Shown here: piece after piece, positions 34,254 to 43,822 of the stretch
Layout of the letters: the number at the start of each line of letters is the position of its first letter
Numbering within the stretch: the first letter of the stretch is position 1
Translations under genes and position numbers: made by a program
Assembly (NCBI GenBank): GCA_028687425.1
Contig: JAQUAD010000001.1
Coordinates: 62,001-126,000, forward strand
DNA: 64,000 nucleotides
Direction: 5' to 3'
DNA from: Sideroxydans sp.
Lineage (GTDB): Bacteria; Pseudomonadota; Gammaproteobacteria; Burkholderiales; Gallionellaceae
The notes under the pieces: generated by a model
Database searches by the model: none
The model's input: only the letters and a program-made list of their open reading frames with translations
What the model was told of the DNA's origin: nothing

Positions 34254-35714
34254 TTATCTGCGCCAGAACTGGGGCGTGAACAGGATAAGCACGGTAAAGA
34301 TCTCCAGCCGGCCGACCAGCATGCCGAAAGCACATACCCAGGTCTGGAAGTCGGTCAAACTCTGGAAATTCGTTGAGGGGCCGACCGCGCCCAGCCCCGG
34401 ACCGATGTTGTTTACCATCGCCAGCGAAGCCGTGAATCCGGTGATGAAATCCATGCCGCTGATGAACAATACGAACGCCAGCGTGGCGATGGTCATGAAA
34501 TACAAAAAGATGAAACCCAGCACGGCAAACACGATGTTGTTGGCGATCACATGGCCGCCTATCTTCATCGGATTGATGACTGCCGGATGCAGCAGCTTGA
34601 GGAATTCGCGGCCTGCCTGCTTGACCAGCACCAATGTGCGAATCATCTTGATACCGCCGCCGGTGGAGCCGGAATTGGCACAGATACAGCCGAGGAACAG
34701 CATCCACATCGGCGCGAAGATCGGCCATTGCGCATAATCGTCGCTGGCATAGCCACTGTCGGTGGCGATCGAGACCAGGTTGAAACTGGCGTGGCGCAGG
34801 GCGGTCAGGAAGTCTGGATACACGCCCTGCCACCACAGGAACAGCGCGATGCCGAGGCAACTGACCAGGATCAGGCTGATGGCGGAGACTGCCTCCGCAT
34901 CCCGCAGGTAGGTGCGCAGCGAACGCGCGCGCCAGGTCAGGAAATGGGTGGCGAAGCTGATCACCGCGAACAGCATGAACACGATCAGGATGAATTCGAT
35001 CAGCGGCGAGTCGAAGTAAGCGATGCTGGCATCATGGGTGGAAAAGCCGCCTAGCCCCATGGCCGAGAAGGTATGACATACCGCGTCCAGCCAGTTCATG
35101 CCTGCCCATTTCAGCGTGCCGATACATACCAGAGTGATGGCGACATAGATGATCCACATATTGCGCGCGGTGTCCGCGATGCGGGGCGTCAGCGCGTTGT
35201 CCTTCATCGGGCCCGGCGTCTCGGCCTTGAAAAGTTGTCGTCCACCGATGCCGAGCAGCGGCAACACCGCTACCGCCAGCACGATCACACCCAGGCCGCC
35301 CAGCCATTGCAGTTCGTGGCGCCACACATTGATCGCAGGCGGCAGATTGTCGAGGCCGGTCAGTACTGTGGCGCCAGTGGTGGTCATGGCTGACATTGCT
35401 TCGAAGTAAGCGTCCGTAAACGAGAGTCCGGGCATGACCAGCAATAAAGGAATGGTGGCGAACAAGGGCATAGCAGTCCACATGGTCACGACCAGTAAGT
35501 AGCCATGGCGAATTGACAGCTCAGCCTTATATTGTCGGGTTGCCAGCCACATCAGGAGCCCGGCTCCGGCCGTCCACATCATGGCGAGCAGGAAATCCAG
35601 CAACAGGTCAATATCGTGATAGATCAGTGCGGTGATGACCGGGAACAGATAGGTGAGGCTGAACATCACCAGCAGCAAGCCCAGCGCATGAAAGACCGTA
35701 AGCGCGCGCCCCAT
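34254..35714 (-). CDS. trkH: TrkH potassium transporter, membrane subunit
   Basis: 486 residues, polytopic. Selectivity-filter-like loops include TTTGATVLTGLD, SAMGLGGFSTHD, ATDSGY and VNNIGPGLGAVGP. CANSGSTGGGIKMIR is a Trk family signature. It takes up K+ at the inner membrane under control of TrkA. The start codon shares a base with the trkA stop (TGATG). Confidence 0.96.
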   Translation of the reverse strand: MGRALTVFHALGLLLVMFSLTYLFPVITALIYHDIDLLLDFLLAMMWTAGAGLLMWLATRQYKAELSIRHGYLLVVTMWTAMPLFATIPLLLVMPGLSFTDAYFEAMSAMTTTGATVLTGLDNLPPAINVWRHELQWLGGLGVIVLAVAVLPLLGIGGRQLFKAETPGPMKDNALTPRIADTARNMWIIYVAITLVCIGTLKWAGMNWLDAVCHTFSAMGLGGFSTHDASIAYFDSPLIEFILIVFMLFAVISFATHFLTWRARSLRTYLRDAEAVSAISLILVSCLGIALFLWWQGVYPDFLTALRHASFNLVSIATDSGYASDDYAQWPIFAPMWMLFLGCICANSGSTGGGIKMIRTLVLVKQAGREFLKLLHPAVINPMKIGGHVIANNIVFAVLGFIFLYFMTIATLAFVLFISGMDFITGFTASLAMVNNIGPGLGAVGPSTNFQSLTDFQTWVCAFGMLVGRLEIFTVLILFTPQFWRR

Positions 35715-37087
35715 CAGAAGAACCCGAGGTTGACCTGGAACAGCTTCTCGACCTTCTTCACCATCTTCTTGTCGATGACGAACACGATCACATGGTCTTC
35801 AGCTTCGATCACTGTATTGTGGTGGGCGATGACCACCTCGTGGTTGCGCACGATGGCACCGATGGTCGCGCCCTTGGGTAGATCAATCTCATCGAGACGG
35901 CGGCCGACCACGCGTGAAGAATCGCGGTCGCCATGCGCGACCAGCTCCAAAGCTTCCGCCGCGCCGCGCCGCAGTGAATGTACCGCAGCCACATCGCCCT
36001 GGCGCACATAGGCCAGCAGCGACCCAATGGTGACCTGCGCCGGCGACAGCGCGATGTCGATCTTGCCGCCTTGCAACAGGTCGACATAGGCGCTGCGGTT
36101 GATCAGGGCGATCACCTTGCGGGCGCCGGCCTGTTTGGCCAGCAGGGCCGACATGATGTTGTTCTCGTCATCATTGGTCAGTGCGCAGAACACATCGACA
36201 TCGCCGATATGTTCCTGCTGCATCAGTTTCTCGTCGGTGCCATCCCCGTTCAGTACCAGCGTATGGCTGAGTTCGCTGGCCAGACGGGAACAGGCCTTCT
36301 TGTTGTACTCGATCAGTTTCACCTGGTAATCGCTCTCGATCGCCTTGGCCAGACGAAAGCCGATGTTGCCGCCGCCCACGATGGCGACCCGCTTTACCGG
36401 CTTGTCCATGCGGCGCAATTCCTGCAGCACGCTACGAATGTTCTCCGTGGCGGCGATGAAGAACACCTCATCGCCGTCCTTTACCACAGTGGTGCCTTCG
36501 GGAATGATGGGGCGGTCATGGCGGAAGATGGCGGCCACGCGCGCCTCCACCTGCGGCATGTCGGTACGCAGGAAGCTCAAAGGCTGGCCGACCAGCGGCC
36601 CCCCCTCGAAGGCGCGCACGGCCGCCAGCGAGGCCTTGCCTTGCGAGAACTTCTGTACCTGCAAGGCTTCCGGGAACTCGATCAGCTTGACGATGTAGTC
36701 GGTGAGGATCTGCTCGGGGCAGATGGAGAAGTCGACGCTGAAGATGTCCTTTTCGAAGATCTCAGGCCGGTTCAGGTAATCGGTGGCGCGGATGCGCGCG
36801 ATACGGGTCGGCGTGTTGTACAGACTGGCGGCGATCTTGCAGGCGACCAGATTCACCTCATCGCTCTGCGTCACCGCCAGCAGCATGTCCGCATCGGCGA
36901 TACCTGCCTGTTCGAGGATGGACGGATGGGCGGCATTGCCGACCACGGTGCGCAGGTCCAGCCTGTCCTGCAATATGCGCAGTTTGTCGGGATCGGAATC
37001 GATGATGGTGATGTCGTTCGCTTCGCTGACCAGACTCTCGGCTACGGTGGAACCGACCTGCCCTGCACCCAGGATGAGGATCTTCAC
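35714..37087 (-). CDS. trkA: TrkA, NAD(H)-binding regulator of K+ uptake
   Basis: 457 residues with two RCK modules. Rossmann motifs are GAGQVGSTVAESL at the N-terminus and GGGNIGFRLAKAIE in the middle; each is followed by a TrkA_C-type domain. It gates TrkH in response to nucleotides. It overlaps the upstream gene by 4 bp and is translationally coupled to trkH. Confidence 0.96.
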   Translation of the reverse strand: MKILILGAGQVGSTVAESLVSEANDITIIDSDPDKLRILQDRLDLRTVVGNAAHPSILEQAGIADADMLLAVTQSDEVNLVACKIAASLYNTPTRIARIRATDYLNRPEIFEKDIFSVDFSICPEQILTDYIVKLIEFPEALQVQKFSQGKASLAAVRAFEGGPLVGQPLSFLRTDMPQVEARVAAIFRHDRPIIPEGTTVVKDGDEVFFIAATENIRSVLQELRRMDKPVKRVAIVGGGNIGFRLAKAIESDYQVKLIEYNKKACSRLASELSHTLVLNGDGTDEKLMQQEHIGDVDVFCALTNDDENNIMSALLAKQAGARKVIALINRSAYVDLLQGGKIDIALSPAQVTIGSLLAYVRQGDVAAVHSLRRGAAEALELVAHGDRDSSRVVGRRLDEIDLPKGATIGAIVRNHEVVIAHHNTVIEAEDHVIVFVIDKKMVKKVEKLFQVNLGFF

Positions 37088-37644
37088 GCTGCCTCACCTC
37101 TCCACTTGATGGAACAGCCCATGCTGGCGAGTTGTTCGCGCGGACCTTGCCCGGTCTGCGCCACCTGCAGCATCGCTTCGAACAGGTCGCGTCTGGCATC
37201 CGGTGCCGCTTCCTTGCGCGAGGCATCCAGCCGGCCGCGGTATTGCAGTTCCAGATCGGCGTTGAAGCCGAAGAAATCCGGCGTGCACACCGCGCCGTAA
37301 TCCTTGGCGATCTGTTGCGTCTCATCCCATACATAGGGGAAGGGGTAGCCGAATTCCTGCGCAACCTTCTTCATGTTGTCGAAGGAATCCTCTTCGTAGT
37401 CGGCTGGATCGTTCGACATGATGGCGACGGTGTTGATGCCGTGCTGCTGCAGTTCGCGCACATCGCGGATGATGCGATCGCGGATGGATTTGACGTAGGG
37501 GCAGTGGTTGCAGATGAACATTACCAGCAAGCCTTTGGGGCCGCGTGCGTTCTCCAGTGTATAGCGCTTGCCATCGACTCCCGGCAAATCAAAAGGGCGG
37601 GCCTTCCAGCCGAAATCGCACAATGGGGGTTGCAGACTGACCAT
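37084..37644 (-). CDS. Thioredoxin-like (AhpC/TSA family) cytoplasmic protein
   Basis: 186 residues. The active-site-like motif is FICNHCPYV with C45 and C48; the C-N-H-C-P-Y arrangement is characteristic of a subgroup of thioredoxin-like proteins of unknown substrate. No signal peptide is seen, so it is probably cytoplasmic. A strong AGGAGG precedes the ATG. It is divergent from rsmE and coupled to trkA by a 4-bp overlap. Confidence 0.88.
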   Translation of the reverse strand: MVSLQPPLCDFGWKARPFDLPGVDGKRYTLENARGPKGLLVMFICNHCPYVKSIRDRIIRDVRELQQHGINTVAIMSNDPADYEEDSFDNMKKVAQEFGYPFPYVWDETQQIAKDYGAVCTPDFFGFNADLELQYRGRLDASRKEAAPDARRDLFEAMLQVAQTGQGPREQLASMGCSIKWRGEAA

Positions 37645-37720
37645 GAAACTTCCTCCTGATGAACAGCGTGATTTTTTGCGGCGTTATATTATCACGCCCA
37701 TTCAGTCGCCTACGTTCACC

Positions 37721-38461
37721 ATGTCAGCCCCCAGATTCTATTGTCCCCCGCCGCTCCCGCAGAATAACAACTGCGAACTGCCGCCCGAGGCCGCCCATCA
37801 TGCCAGTCGCGTTCTGCGTCTGCGCGTCGGCGATGCCGTGCAGATCTTCGACGGGCTGGGGAATGCGCTGGATGCCACCATCAACAACATCAGCGGCAAG
37901 CATGTGTATCTGGGTAACCTGCAGACCTGCATGGTGCAGCAGCAGGCGGGTGAACTGCAGATCGTGCTGGCGCAATCCCTGTGCAGCAGCGAGAAGATGG
38001 ACTGGGTGATACAGAAAGCCACCGAGCTGGGCGCGACCGAGATCGTGCCGATCCAGGCACATCGCAGCGTGGCGAAACTGACCGGGGCGCGCGCCGAGAA
38101 GCGCGCCGAACACTGGCAGAACGTCGTCATCTCGGCTTGCGAACAGTGTGGGCGTAACGACCTGCCGCGCATAATGCCCCCGGTCGCCATGGCGGAGTGG
38201 TTGCAAAGCACACGTGCCCAGAGCGGCAGCAAATTCATCCTGATGCCGGGCGGCGCTTGCGCCCTGAAAGCGCAAGCCAGGCCACAACAGCGTGTGACAT
38301 TGCTGATCGGGCCGGAAGGCGGCTTCACCTCGGACGAGGCCAATGTCGCGCAACAAGTCGGCTTCGCCCCCATCCTGCTCGGGCCGCGCGTATTGCGCAC
38401 CGAGACGGCAGCCATCGCCGGCATCACCGCCATTCAGACCCTGTGGGGAGATTTCAACTAG
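37721..38461 (+). CDS. rsmE: RsmE, 16S rRNA m3U1498 methyltransferase
   Basis: 246 residues from the ATG at 37721, giving the family N-terminus MSAPRFYCPPPL. SPOUT-type knot motifs IGPEGGFTSDEA and LGPRVLRTETAAIAG are present, plus the KATELGATEIVPI segment. It methylates U1498 of 16S rRNA. Frame continues upstream through the divergent gene without homology. Confidence 0.95.
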   Translation: MSAPRFYCPPPLPQNNNCELPPEAAHHASRVLRLRVGDAVQIFDGLGNALDATINNISGKHVYLGNLQTCMVQQQAGELQIVLAQSLCSSEKMDWVIQKATELGATEIVPIQAHRSVAKLTGARAEKRAEHWQNVVISACEQCGRNDLPRIMPPVAMAEWLQSTRAQSGSKFILMPGGACALKAQARPQQRVTLLIGPEGGFTSDEANVAQQVGFAPILLGPRVLRTETAAIAGITAIQTLWGDFN

Positions 38462-38476
38462 AAGAAGGAGGCGTCC

Positions 38477-38662
38477 ATGCCTTATGTCAACATTCGCATC
38501 GCCGGCACATTGAGCCGCGAGCAGAAAGCCAAGATCGCGGAAGAGATCACCGATACGCTGGCGCGCATCGCGCACAAACCGGCGTCGTACACCTATATCG
38601 CTTTCGACGAACTACCCGACGAGAACTGGGCCATCGCCGGCAAGCTGCTGGATGAGGAGTGA
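38477..38662 (+). CDS. 4-oxalocrotonate tautomerase family protein
   Basis: 61 residues, the size of single-domain 4-OT enzymes. Pro2 follows the initiator Met and would become the catalytic N-terminal proline; YVNIRIAGTLSREQK is the family N-terminal strand and helix. AAGGAGG precedes the ATG. Substrate unknown. It lies 15 bp after rsmE, probably in the same transcript. Confidence 0.9.
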   Translation: MPYVNIRIAGTLSREQKAKIAEEITDTLARIAHKPASYTYIAFDELPDENWAIAGKLLDEE

Positions 38663-38720
38663 CGGTGTACGCGGCCGTTCCCGCACCGCGGACTACGTCC
38701 CACCGTGTCGCGACCGCTGC

Positions 38721-38791
38721 ACCTACATCGCATTCGGTGAACTGCCCAGCGTGAGCCGGGCTACGCATGCAAGCTGCTGGATGAGGTGTGA
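38721..38791 (+). pseudogene. Decayed tandem copy of the tautomerase 3' end
   Basis: This 71-bp stretch aligns with the last 72 bp of the upstream tautomerase gene (38591-38662), roughly three quarters identical by eye, including an identical CAAGCTGCTGGATGAGG block and the TGA. A one-base deletion shifts the frame, and no start or N-terminal part is recognisable. It appears to be the remnant of a tandem duplication. Confidence 0.75.
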
Positions 38792-38794
38792 TCG

Positions 38795-39424
38795 CTAAGC
38801 CGGCAGGCTTTGCAACAAGCTGTACATCATCACGCCCAGGCTGACGGACAGGAGTGACATGGTGACGCCGACGCTGGTCGGATGTTTCAGCACCCAGCTG
38901 TCTACTTCCATATGCATCATGTCCAGAGGCCGTGTGCTTCTGCGCACGGTATACCAGTGATCGGTATAGCGTTCGACCACGCTCAGTGTCCGGGGGAAGA
39001 ACACGATCGCGATGCCGACCAGCAGGCAGACCGCATTGCCTACGAGCAGGAATGACTTGAGGTTGTCGGCGATGCCCCCCATCTCTAGCGGCGTCAGGCT
39101 GCCGTCGAACAGCAACAAGGCGGGACGCAGGTCGACATCCTGCAGCAGGAACAGGGCTGCTGCCGCACCTGCGGTTATGGTGCCGCCCAGCCAGACCGGC
39201 TGCTTCATCAGGGTCGGCTCGACATCATGCGGCATGGTGAGCGGCTTGATCATCTGGCGCACCGATATCCAGCGGTTCAGCGCATCAAACAAGCGCATCA
39301 CGCGCCGGCTTCTCAACGCCAAGCCGATCCCGACCAGAAACGAGAACGCACTGGCGATCAGGAAAAACAGCAACGTCATATACAGGAACACCGGGTAGGA
39401 GACCTGACTGATAAGGTGGTTCAT
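38795..39424 (-). CDS. Uncharacterised four-helix membrane protein
   Basis: 209 residues. I do not recognise the family. Hydrophobic segments lie at about 12-37, 78-95, 124-143 and 185-205, suggesting four membrane helices with a basic loop (RSRRVMRLFDALNRW) after the first. The second half carries a related basic stretch, YTVRRSTRPLDMMH. AAGGGA precedes the ATG. It is divergent from argA. Confidence 0.75.
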   Translation of the reverse strand: MNHLISQVSYPVFLYMTLLFFLIASAFSFLVGIGLALRSRRVMRLFDALNRWISVRQMIKPLTMPHDVEPTLMKQPVWLGGTITAGAAAALFLLQDVDLRPALLLFDGSLTPLEMGGIADNLKSFLLVGNAVCLLVGIAIVFFPRTLSVVERYTDHWYTVRRSTRPLDMMHMEVDSWVLKHPTSVGVTMSLLSVSLGVMMYSLLQSLPA

Positions 39425-39568
39425 GGTTGTATCCCTTGCATTGAGGCGGAGGCCGCCTTCTTGTTCGTTGTCTTGATTCTAGCCCCTTTGGAGTGCGCGA
39501 CAAATGGCAATTTTTCCGTTCTGGGTGTCTAATTACAGACGTTGCCAACTTCTCCCGAAACGATCGCC

Positions 39569-40888
39569 ATGCCATTCCAGTCCACCGAGTTCGTCAACTG
39601 GTTCCGTTCGGTCGCACCCTATATCAATGCCTTCCGCGGCAAGACCTTCGTCATCGCATTCGGCGGTGAAGTGGTGGCGGACGGCAAGTTCGTCGAGCTG
39701 ACACACGACTTCAATCTGCTGGCGGCGCTCGGCATCCGTCTGGTGCTGGTGCACGGCGCGCGCCCGCAGATCGAGGAGCATCTGGCAAAGAACAAACTGG
39801 AAGACGCCTACCATCACGGCGTACGCATGACCGATGCCGAGACCATGGTGTGCGTGAAGGAAGCTGTGGGCCGGGTGCGGGTCGAGATCGAAGCGCTGCT
39901 GTCCATGGGTCTGGCCAACTCACCGATGGCGAATGCGGATATCCGCGTGGCGGGCGGCAACTTCATCACTGCCCAGCCGCTGGGCGTCATCAACGGTGTC
40001 GACCTGATGCATACCGGCAGCGTGCGCAAAGTGGACGTGGCTGCTCTGAACGACCGCATGGAGTTCGGCGAAGTGGTTCTGTTATCTCCGCTGGGCTATT
40101 CGCCCACCGGCGAGGTATTCAATCTCACGCTGGAAGATGTGGCGACCGCGACCGCCATCGCACTGGATGCCGACAAGCTGGTGTTCCTGATGGATACCGA
40201 CGGCGTGCAGGACAAAAAAGGTGTGCTGCAGAAAGAGCTGACCATCAGTCAGGCGCAAGCCATCCTGTCCGGCAAACGCAAACTGCCGGATGACGTCGGT
40301 CTGTTCCTGCCTTGCGCCGTGCGCGCCTGCGAGGCGGGCGTGGCGCGCACGCACCTGATCAGTCGCCATGTGGACGGTTCCGTATTGCAGGAACTGTTCA
40401 GCGACGACGGCATTGGCACCATGGTGGTCGAATCCACGCTCAACACCTTGCGGGCGGCGACCATTGAGGATGTCGGCGGCATCCTGCAGCTACTGCGGCC
40501 GCTGGAAGAACAGGGCATTCTGGTGCGTCGTTCGCGCGAATTGCTGGAACGCGAGATCGCACGCTTCGAGCTGTTGGAGCATGACCATCGCATCATCGGT
40601 TGCGCCGCACTGTACCCGTTCCCAAACGAAGCCTCCGCCGAACTGGCCTGCATGGCGGTAGACGGTCAGTATCGTGATCAGGGCTATGGTGAAGCCATCC
40701 TCAATCACATGAGTGCGCTGGCCAAGGATCAGGGTTTGAAAAAACTGTTCGTGTTGACCACGCGTACTGCGCACTGGTTCATCGAGCGCGGCTTCAAGGA
40801 AGCAGACGTGAACCAGCTGCCCAAGGAGAAAAAGGCCTTGTACAACTACCAGCGCCGTTCCAAGGTATTTGTGAAGAATCTGAAATGA
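39569..40888 (+). CDS. argA: N-acetylglutamate synthase (ArgA)
   Basis: 439 residues from the ATG at 39569. The N-terminal amino-acid kinase domain starts near FVIAFGGEVV with the VLVHGARPQIEE loop, and a GNAT acetyltransferase domain follows (CMAVDGQYRDQGYGEAIL). It catalyses the first step of arginine synthesis. A TTG at 39542 would add nine residues; neither start has a clear Shine-Dalgarno. Confidence 0.94.
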   Translation: MPFQSTEFVNWFRSVAPYINAFRGKTFVIAFGGEVVADGKFVELTHDFNLLAALGIRLVLVHGARPQIEEHLAKNKLEDAYHHGVRMTDAETMVCVKEAVGRVRVEIEALLSMGLANSPMANADIRVAGGNFITAQPLGVINGVDLMHTGSVRKVDVAALNDRMEFGEVVLLSPLGYSPTGEVFNLTLEDVATATAIALDADKLVFLMDTDGVQDKKGVLQKELTISQAQAILSGKRKLPDDVGLFLPCAVRACEAGVARTHLISRHVDGSVLQELFSDDGIGTMVVESTLNTLRAATIEDVGGILQLLRPLEEQGILVRRSRELLEREIARFELLEHDHRIIGCAALYPFPNEASAELACMAVDGQYRDQGYGEAILNHMSALAKDQGLKKLFVLTTRTAHWFIERGFKEADVNQLPKEKKALYNYQRRSKVFVKNLK

Positions 40889-40952
40889 AGCTGCATATTT
40901 CATCGGCGTGTAACATTGCACGCCTAATATCAATCGGCTATGGAGAAGAGCA

Positions 40953-41225
40953 ATGACAAGAATGGTGCAATGCGTGAAGTTGGGTCGCGAAGCGGAAGGG
41001 CTGGAGCGCCCGACCTACCCGGGACCGCTGGGCCAGCGCATATTCGACAACGTGTCGAAGGAAGCATGGCAGGGCTGGATCAAGTTCCAGACCATGCTGG
41101 TGAACGAGAACCGTCTGAATCTGGCGGACATCAGAGCACGCCAGTATCTGGCGCAACAGATGGAGAACTACTTCTTCGGTGGGGAGGCGCAGATGCCGCA
41201 GGGCTTCGTGCCGCCAAAAAACTGA
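40953..41225 (+). CDS. yggX: YggX-type Fe(II)-trafficking protein
   Basis: 90 residues, the usual size. The conserved cysteine is in MVQCVKLG, with [15 protein letters not shown] and the [12 protein letters not shown] helix following. YggX protects iron-sulfur clusters from oxidative damage and may carry Fe(II). GGAGAAGAG precedes the ATG. It lies two bases upstream of the inferred ppk1 start. Confidence 0.95.
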   Translation: MTRMVQCVKLGREAEGLERPTYPGPLGQRIFDNVSKEAWQGWIKFQTMLVNENRLNLADIRARQYLAQQMENYFFGGEAQMPQGFVPPKN

Positions 41226-41227
41226 GA

Positions 41228-43324
41228 TTGGCCAAAACTTACACAGCGCAGAACTTCCTCAACCGGGAACTCGGCCTGCTCGAGTTCAACCGGCGTGTCT
41301 TGGCGCAGGCGGAAGACCCGGGCGTGCAGTTGCTGGAACGTCTCAAGTACCTGTGCATCGTCAGCAGCAACCTCGACGAATTCTTCGAGATACGCGTCGC
41401 CGGATTGAAGGAACAAGTGCGGCTGGGGGGTATCGCCTCCGGTGCAGACGGCCTGGAAGCACCCCAGATACTCAAGCGCCTGTTCGGTCCCACCCATCAG
41501 CTGATCGCGCGCCAATACCAGTTGTTCAATGAAGAACTGGTGCCCGCGCTGGCCGAGCAGGGCATCAAGTTCCTGCGCCGCACGCACTGGAACGCCGCCC
41601 AGCAAGCCTGGGTGAAGGATTTCTTCCTGCGCGAAGTGATGCCGGTGTTGACGCCGATCGGACTCGATCCGGCGCATCCCTTCCCGCGCGTGCTCAACAA
41701 GAGTTTGAACTTTGCTGTCGAACTGCAAGGCAAGGACGCCTTCGGACGCAATTCGGCCAAGGCCATCGTGCAGGCACCGCGCGTACTGCCGCGCGCCATC
41801 CTCATGCCGCCGGAGATCGCCGGCTGCCCGCATGGCTTCGTGTTTCTGTCTTCCATCCTGCACGCGCATGTGGGCGAACTGTTCGCCGGCATGGAAGTGA
41901 AAGGCTGCTACCAGTTCCGCGTCACACGTAACAGCGACCTGTTCGTGGACGAGGAAGAAGTGAAGAACTTGCGTATCAGCCTGCAGGGTGAATTGCCGCA
42001 GCGCCATTTCGGCGATGCGGTGCGACTGGAAGTGGCAGACAACTGCCCGCCCGAGCTGGCAGATTTCCTGCTGCAGCAATTCGAACTGAAAGCAGACGAT
42101 CTGTATCGTGTGCACGGTCCGGTGAATCTGGTGCGTCTGATGGGCATCCCCGATCAGGTGAATCGTCCCGACCTGAAATTCCCGCCTTTCGTTCCCGGTC
42201 TGCCACCCTTGCTGAAGAAGAAGGGTGCCGACATGTTCAAGGTGATACGCAAGGGTGATGTGCTGCTGCACCACCCATATCAGTCGTTCCGCCCCGTGAT
42301 CGACTTCATCCGCCAGGCCTCGACCGATCCCGATGTCGTGGCCATCAAGCAGACGGTGTATCGCACCGGCACCGATTCCGAGCTGATGGAAGCGCTGATA
42401 TCCGCTGCCAAGCGCGGCAAGGAAGTGACGGTCGTGGTCGAGCTGCTGGCGCGCTTCGACGAAGAAGCCAATATCAACTGGGCATCGCGCCTTGAGCAGG
42501 TCGGCGCGCATGTCGTGTACGGTGTGGTCGGGCACAAGACGCATGCCAAGATGCTGATGGTGGTGCGCCGCGAAGAAGGCGGGCTGCGCCGCTACGTGCA
42601 TCTGGGCACCGGCAACTACCATCCCCGCACAGCGCGGCTGTATACCGACTTTGGCCTGTTCACCTGCGATGCGGATGTGTGCAGCGATGTGAACGAGATA
42701 TTCGTTCAGCTCACGGGTCTGGGCAAGGCGAGCAAACTGAAACACCTGTGGCAATCGCCGTTCACCCTGCACAGCAAGGTGCTGGAATCCATCCGCAACG
42801 AGATCGAACAAGCCAAAGCGGGCAAACCTGCGCATGTCATCGCCAAGATGAACGCCCTGCTGGAACCCGAGACCATCAACGCCCTCTACGAGGCGTCACA
42901 GGCTGGCGTGAAGGTGGACCTGATCGTGCGTGGCGTATGTGCGTTGCGGCCCGGTGTGAAAGGACTGTCGGAGAACATCCGTGTGCGTTCCATCATCGGC
43001 CGCTTTCTGGAACATACCCGCATCTTCTACTTCCGCAACGGCGGCAAGGAAGATATCTATCTGGCCAGTGCAGACTGGATGGATCGCAACTTCTTCCGCC
43101 GTATCGAAGCCTGTTTCCCCATCATCGACAAGAAGCTGAAGAAGCGCGTGCTGGACGAAGGCTTGAATATCTATCTCAAGGATAACCGCCAGGCCTGGGA
43201 GATGGACTGCAACGGCTTCTGGCACCGCAAGAAGCCGAACCGCAGCAAATCGGTCAATGCCCAGGTCGAGCTGGCCGCCCTGCTGGGGCAGATGCCAACG
43301 CCGGCAGACGAAGAGAACGCTTAG
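41228..43324 (+). CDS. ppk1: Polyphosphate kinase 1
   Basis: 698 residues if started at the TTG at 41228, which places the conserved FLNRELGLLEFNRRVLAQAE at the N-terminus. PPK1 makes polyphosphate from ATP and autophosphorylates on histidine: HPYQSF, VGHKTHAKML and the HTRIFYF region are visible, as are the N-terminal SSNLDEFFEIR and the phospholipase-D-like LGTGNYHPRTA segments. The frame is open back to 40940 but that part is a shifted reading of yggX. The stop overlaps the convergent gene by 4 bp. Confidence 0.95.
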   Translation: MAKTYTAQNFLNRELGLLEFNRRVLAQAEDPGVQLLERLKYLCIVSSNLDEFFEIRVAGLKEQVRLGGIASGADGLEAPQILKRLFGPTHQLIARQYQLFNEELVPALAEQGIKFLRRTHWNAAQQAWVKDFFLREVMPVLTPIGLDPAHPFPRVLNKSLNFAVELQGKDAFGRNSAKAIVQAPRVLPRAILMPPEIAGCPHGFVFLSSILHAHVGELFAGMEVKGCYQFRVTRNSDLFVDEEEVKNLRISLQGELPQRHFGDAVRLEVADNCPPELADFLLQQFELKADDLYRVHGPVNLVRLMGIPDQVNRPDLKFPPFVPGLPPLLKKKGADMFKVIRKGDVLLHHPYQSFRPVIDFIRQASTDPDVVAIKQTVYRTGTDSELMEALISAAKRGKEVTVVVELLARFDEEANINWASRLEQVGAHVVYGVVGHKTHAKMLMVVRREEGGLRRYVHLGTGNYHPRTARLYTDFGLFTCDADVCSDVNEIFVQLTGLGKASKLKHLWQSPFTLHSKVLESIRNEIEQAKAGKPAHVIAKMNALLEPETINALYEASQAGVKVDLIVRGVCALRPGVKGLSENIRVRSIIGRFLEHTRIFYFRNGGKEDIYLASADWMDRNFFRRIEACFPIIDKKLKKRVLDEGLNIYLKDNRQAWEMDCNGFWHRKKPNRSKSVNAQVELAALLGQMPTPADEENA

Positions 43325-43737
43325 TGCTTCTTCGGCCGGCCGGTCTTGATCGGTGTCAGGCTGGAGATTACGCGTTTCAATTGCAGCGCACTGCTCTTGT
43401 CCAGCAATTGCAGACCGGCACGCAACAGCGCGCTCTTCTTGACCTGCATACCACCGGCCAGCGCCTTCTCTTTCAGTTTCGCGATCAAAGCATAGTCATC
43501 TTGCGGCATGCTGAAGCTGTCGCGCACAACCTTGACCTTCTTGGGTGCAGCGGCTTTTTTCGCGGCTTTGGCTGACGGCTTTGCAGCAGTTGAAGCTTTA
43601 CGGGTTGTGCCGGTGGTGCCGGCAGATTTTGCAACAGGCTTGGTCGCCGGCTTTGCAGCGGCGGTTGCTGTTCTGCGAGTCGCGCCGGCGGGTTTGCGTG
43701 CAGCGGTTGTTGGTTTTTTTGCAGCAGTTGTGACCAT
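43321..43737 (-). CDS. Histone H1-like basic protein with ribbon-helix-helix-like domain and AT-hook-like tail
   Basis: 138 residues from the ATG at 43737, which follows GGAG. Residues 1-70 are low-complexity A/K/T/P/R like histone H1 tails. Residues 74-112 read as strand-helix-helix (SFSMP, DDYALIAKLKEKAL, KKSALLRAGLQLL), the pattern of a ribbon-helix-helix DNA-binding fold. The C-terminus ends in GRPKKH, resembling an AT-hook core. It is probably a nucleoid protein. It converges on ppk1, sharing four bases, and is divergent from sixA. The family assignment is inference from pattern. Confidence 0.75.
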   Translation of the reverse strand: MVTTAAKKPTTAARKPAGATRRTATAAAKPATKPVAKSAGTTGTTRKASTAAKPSAKAAKKAAAPKKVKVVRDSFSMPQDDYALIAKLKEKALAGGMQVKKSALLRAGLQLLDKSSALQLKRVISSLTPIKTGRPKKH

Positions 43738-43822
43738 GTTTAAGTCTCCGGTTGTGAGATGGCAAAAACAGTATAGACGGTATATCCTGCTGACACGATT
43801 GTAATATTTCGGGAGAGGCAGC

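Noticed and set aside
38662-38795. A second intact tautomerase gene
   Set aside because: The similar stretch lacks the N-terminal part and is frameshifted; it is recorded as a pseudogene fragment.
40904-40923. Hairpin GGCGTG/CACGCC between argA and yggX as a terminator
   Set aside because: Only six base pairs with an eight-base loop and no T-run on either strand.
40940-41227. N-terminal extension of ppk1 back to 40940
   Set aside because: It is a shifted reading of yggX, which is a conserved gene in its own frame; PPK1 homology starts only after 41228.
41168-42835. A 555-codon open frame antisense to ppk1
   Set aside because: Fully opposite conserved PPK1 motifs and without recognisable features.
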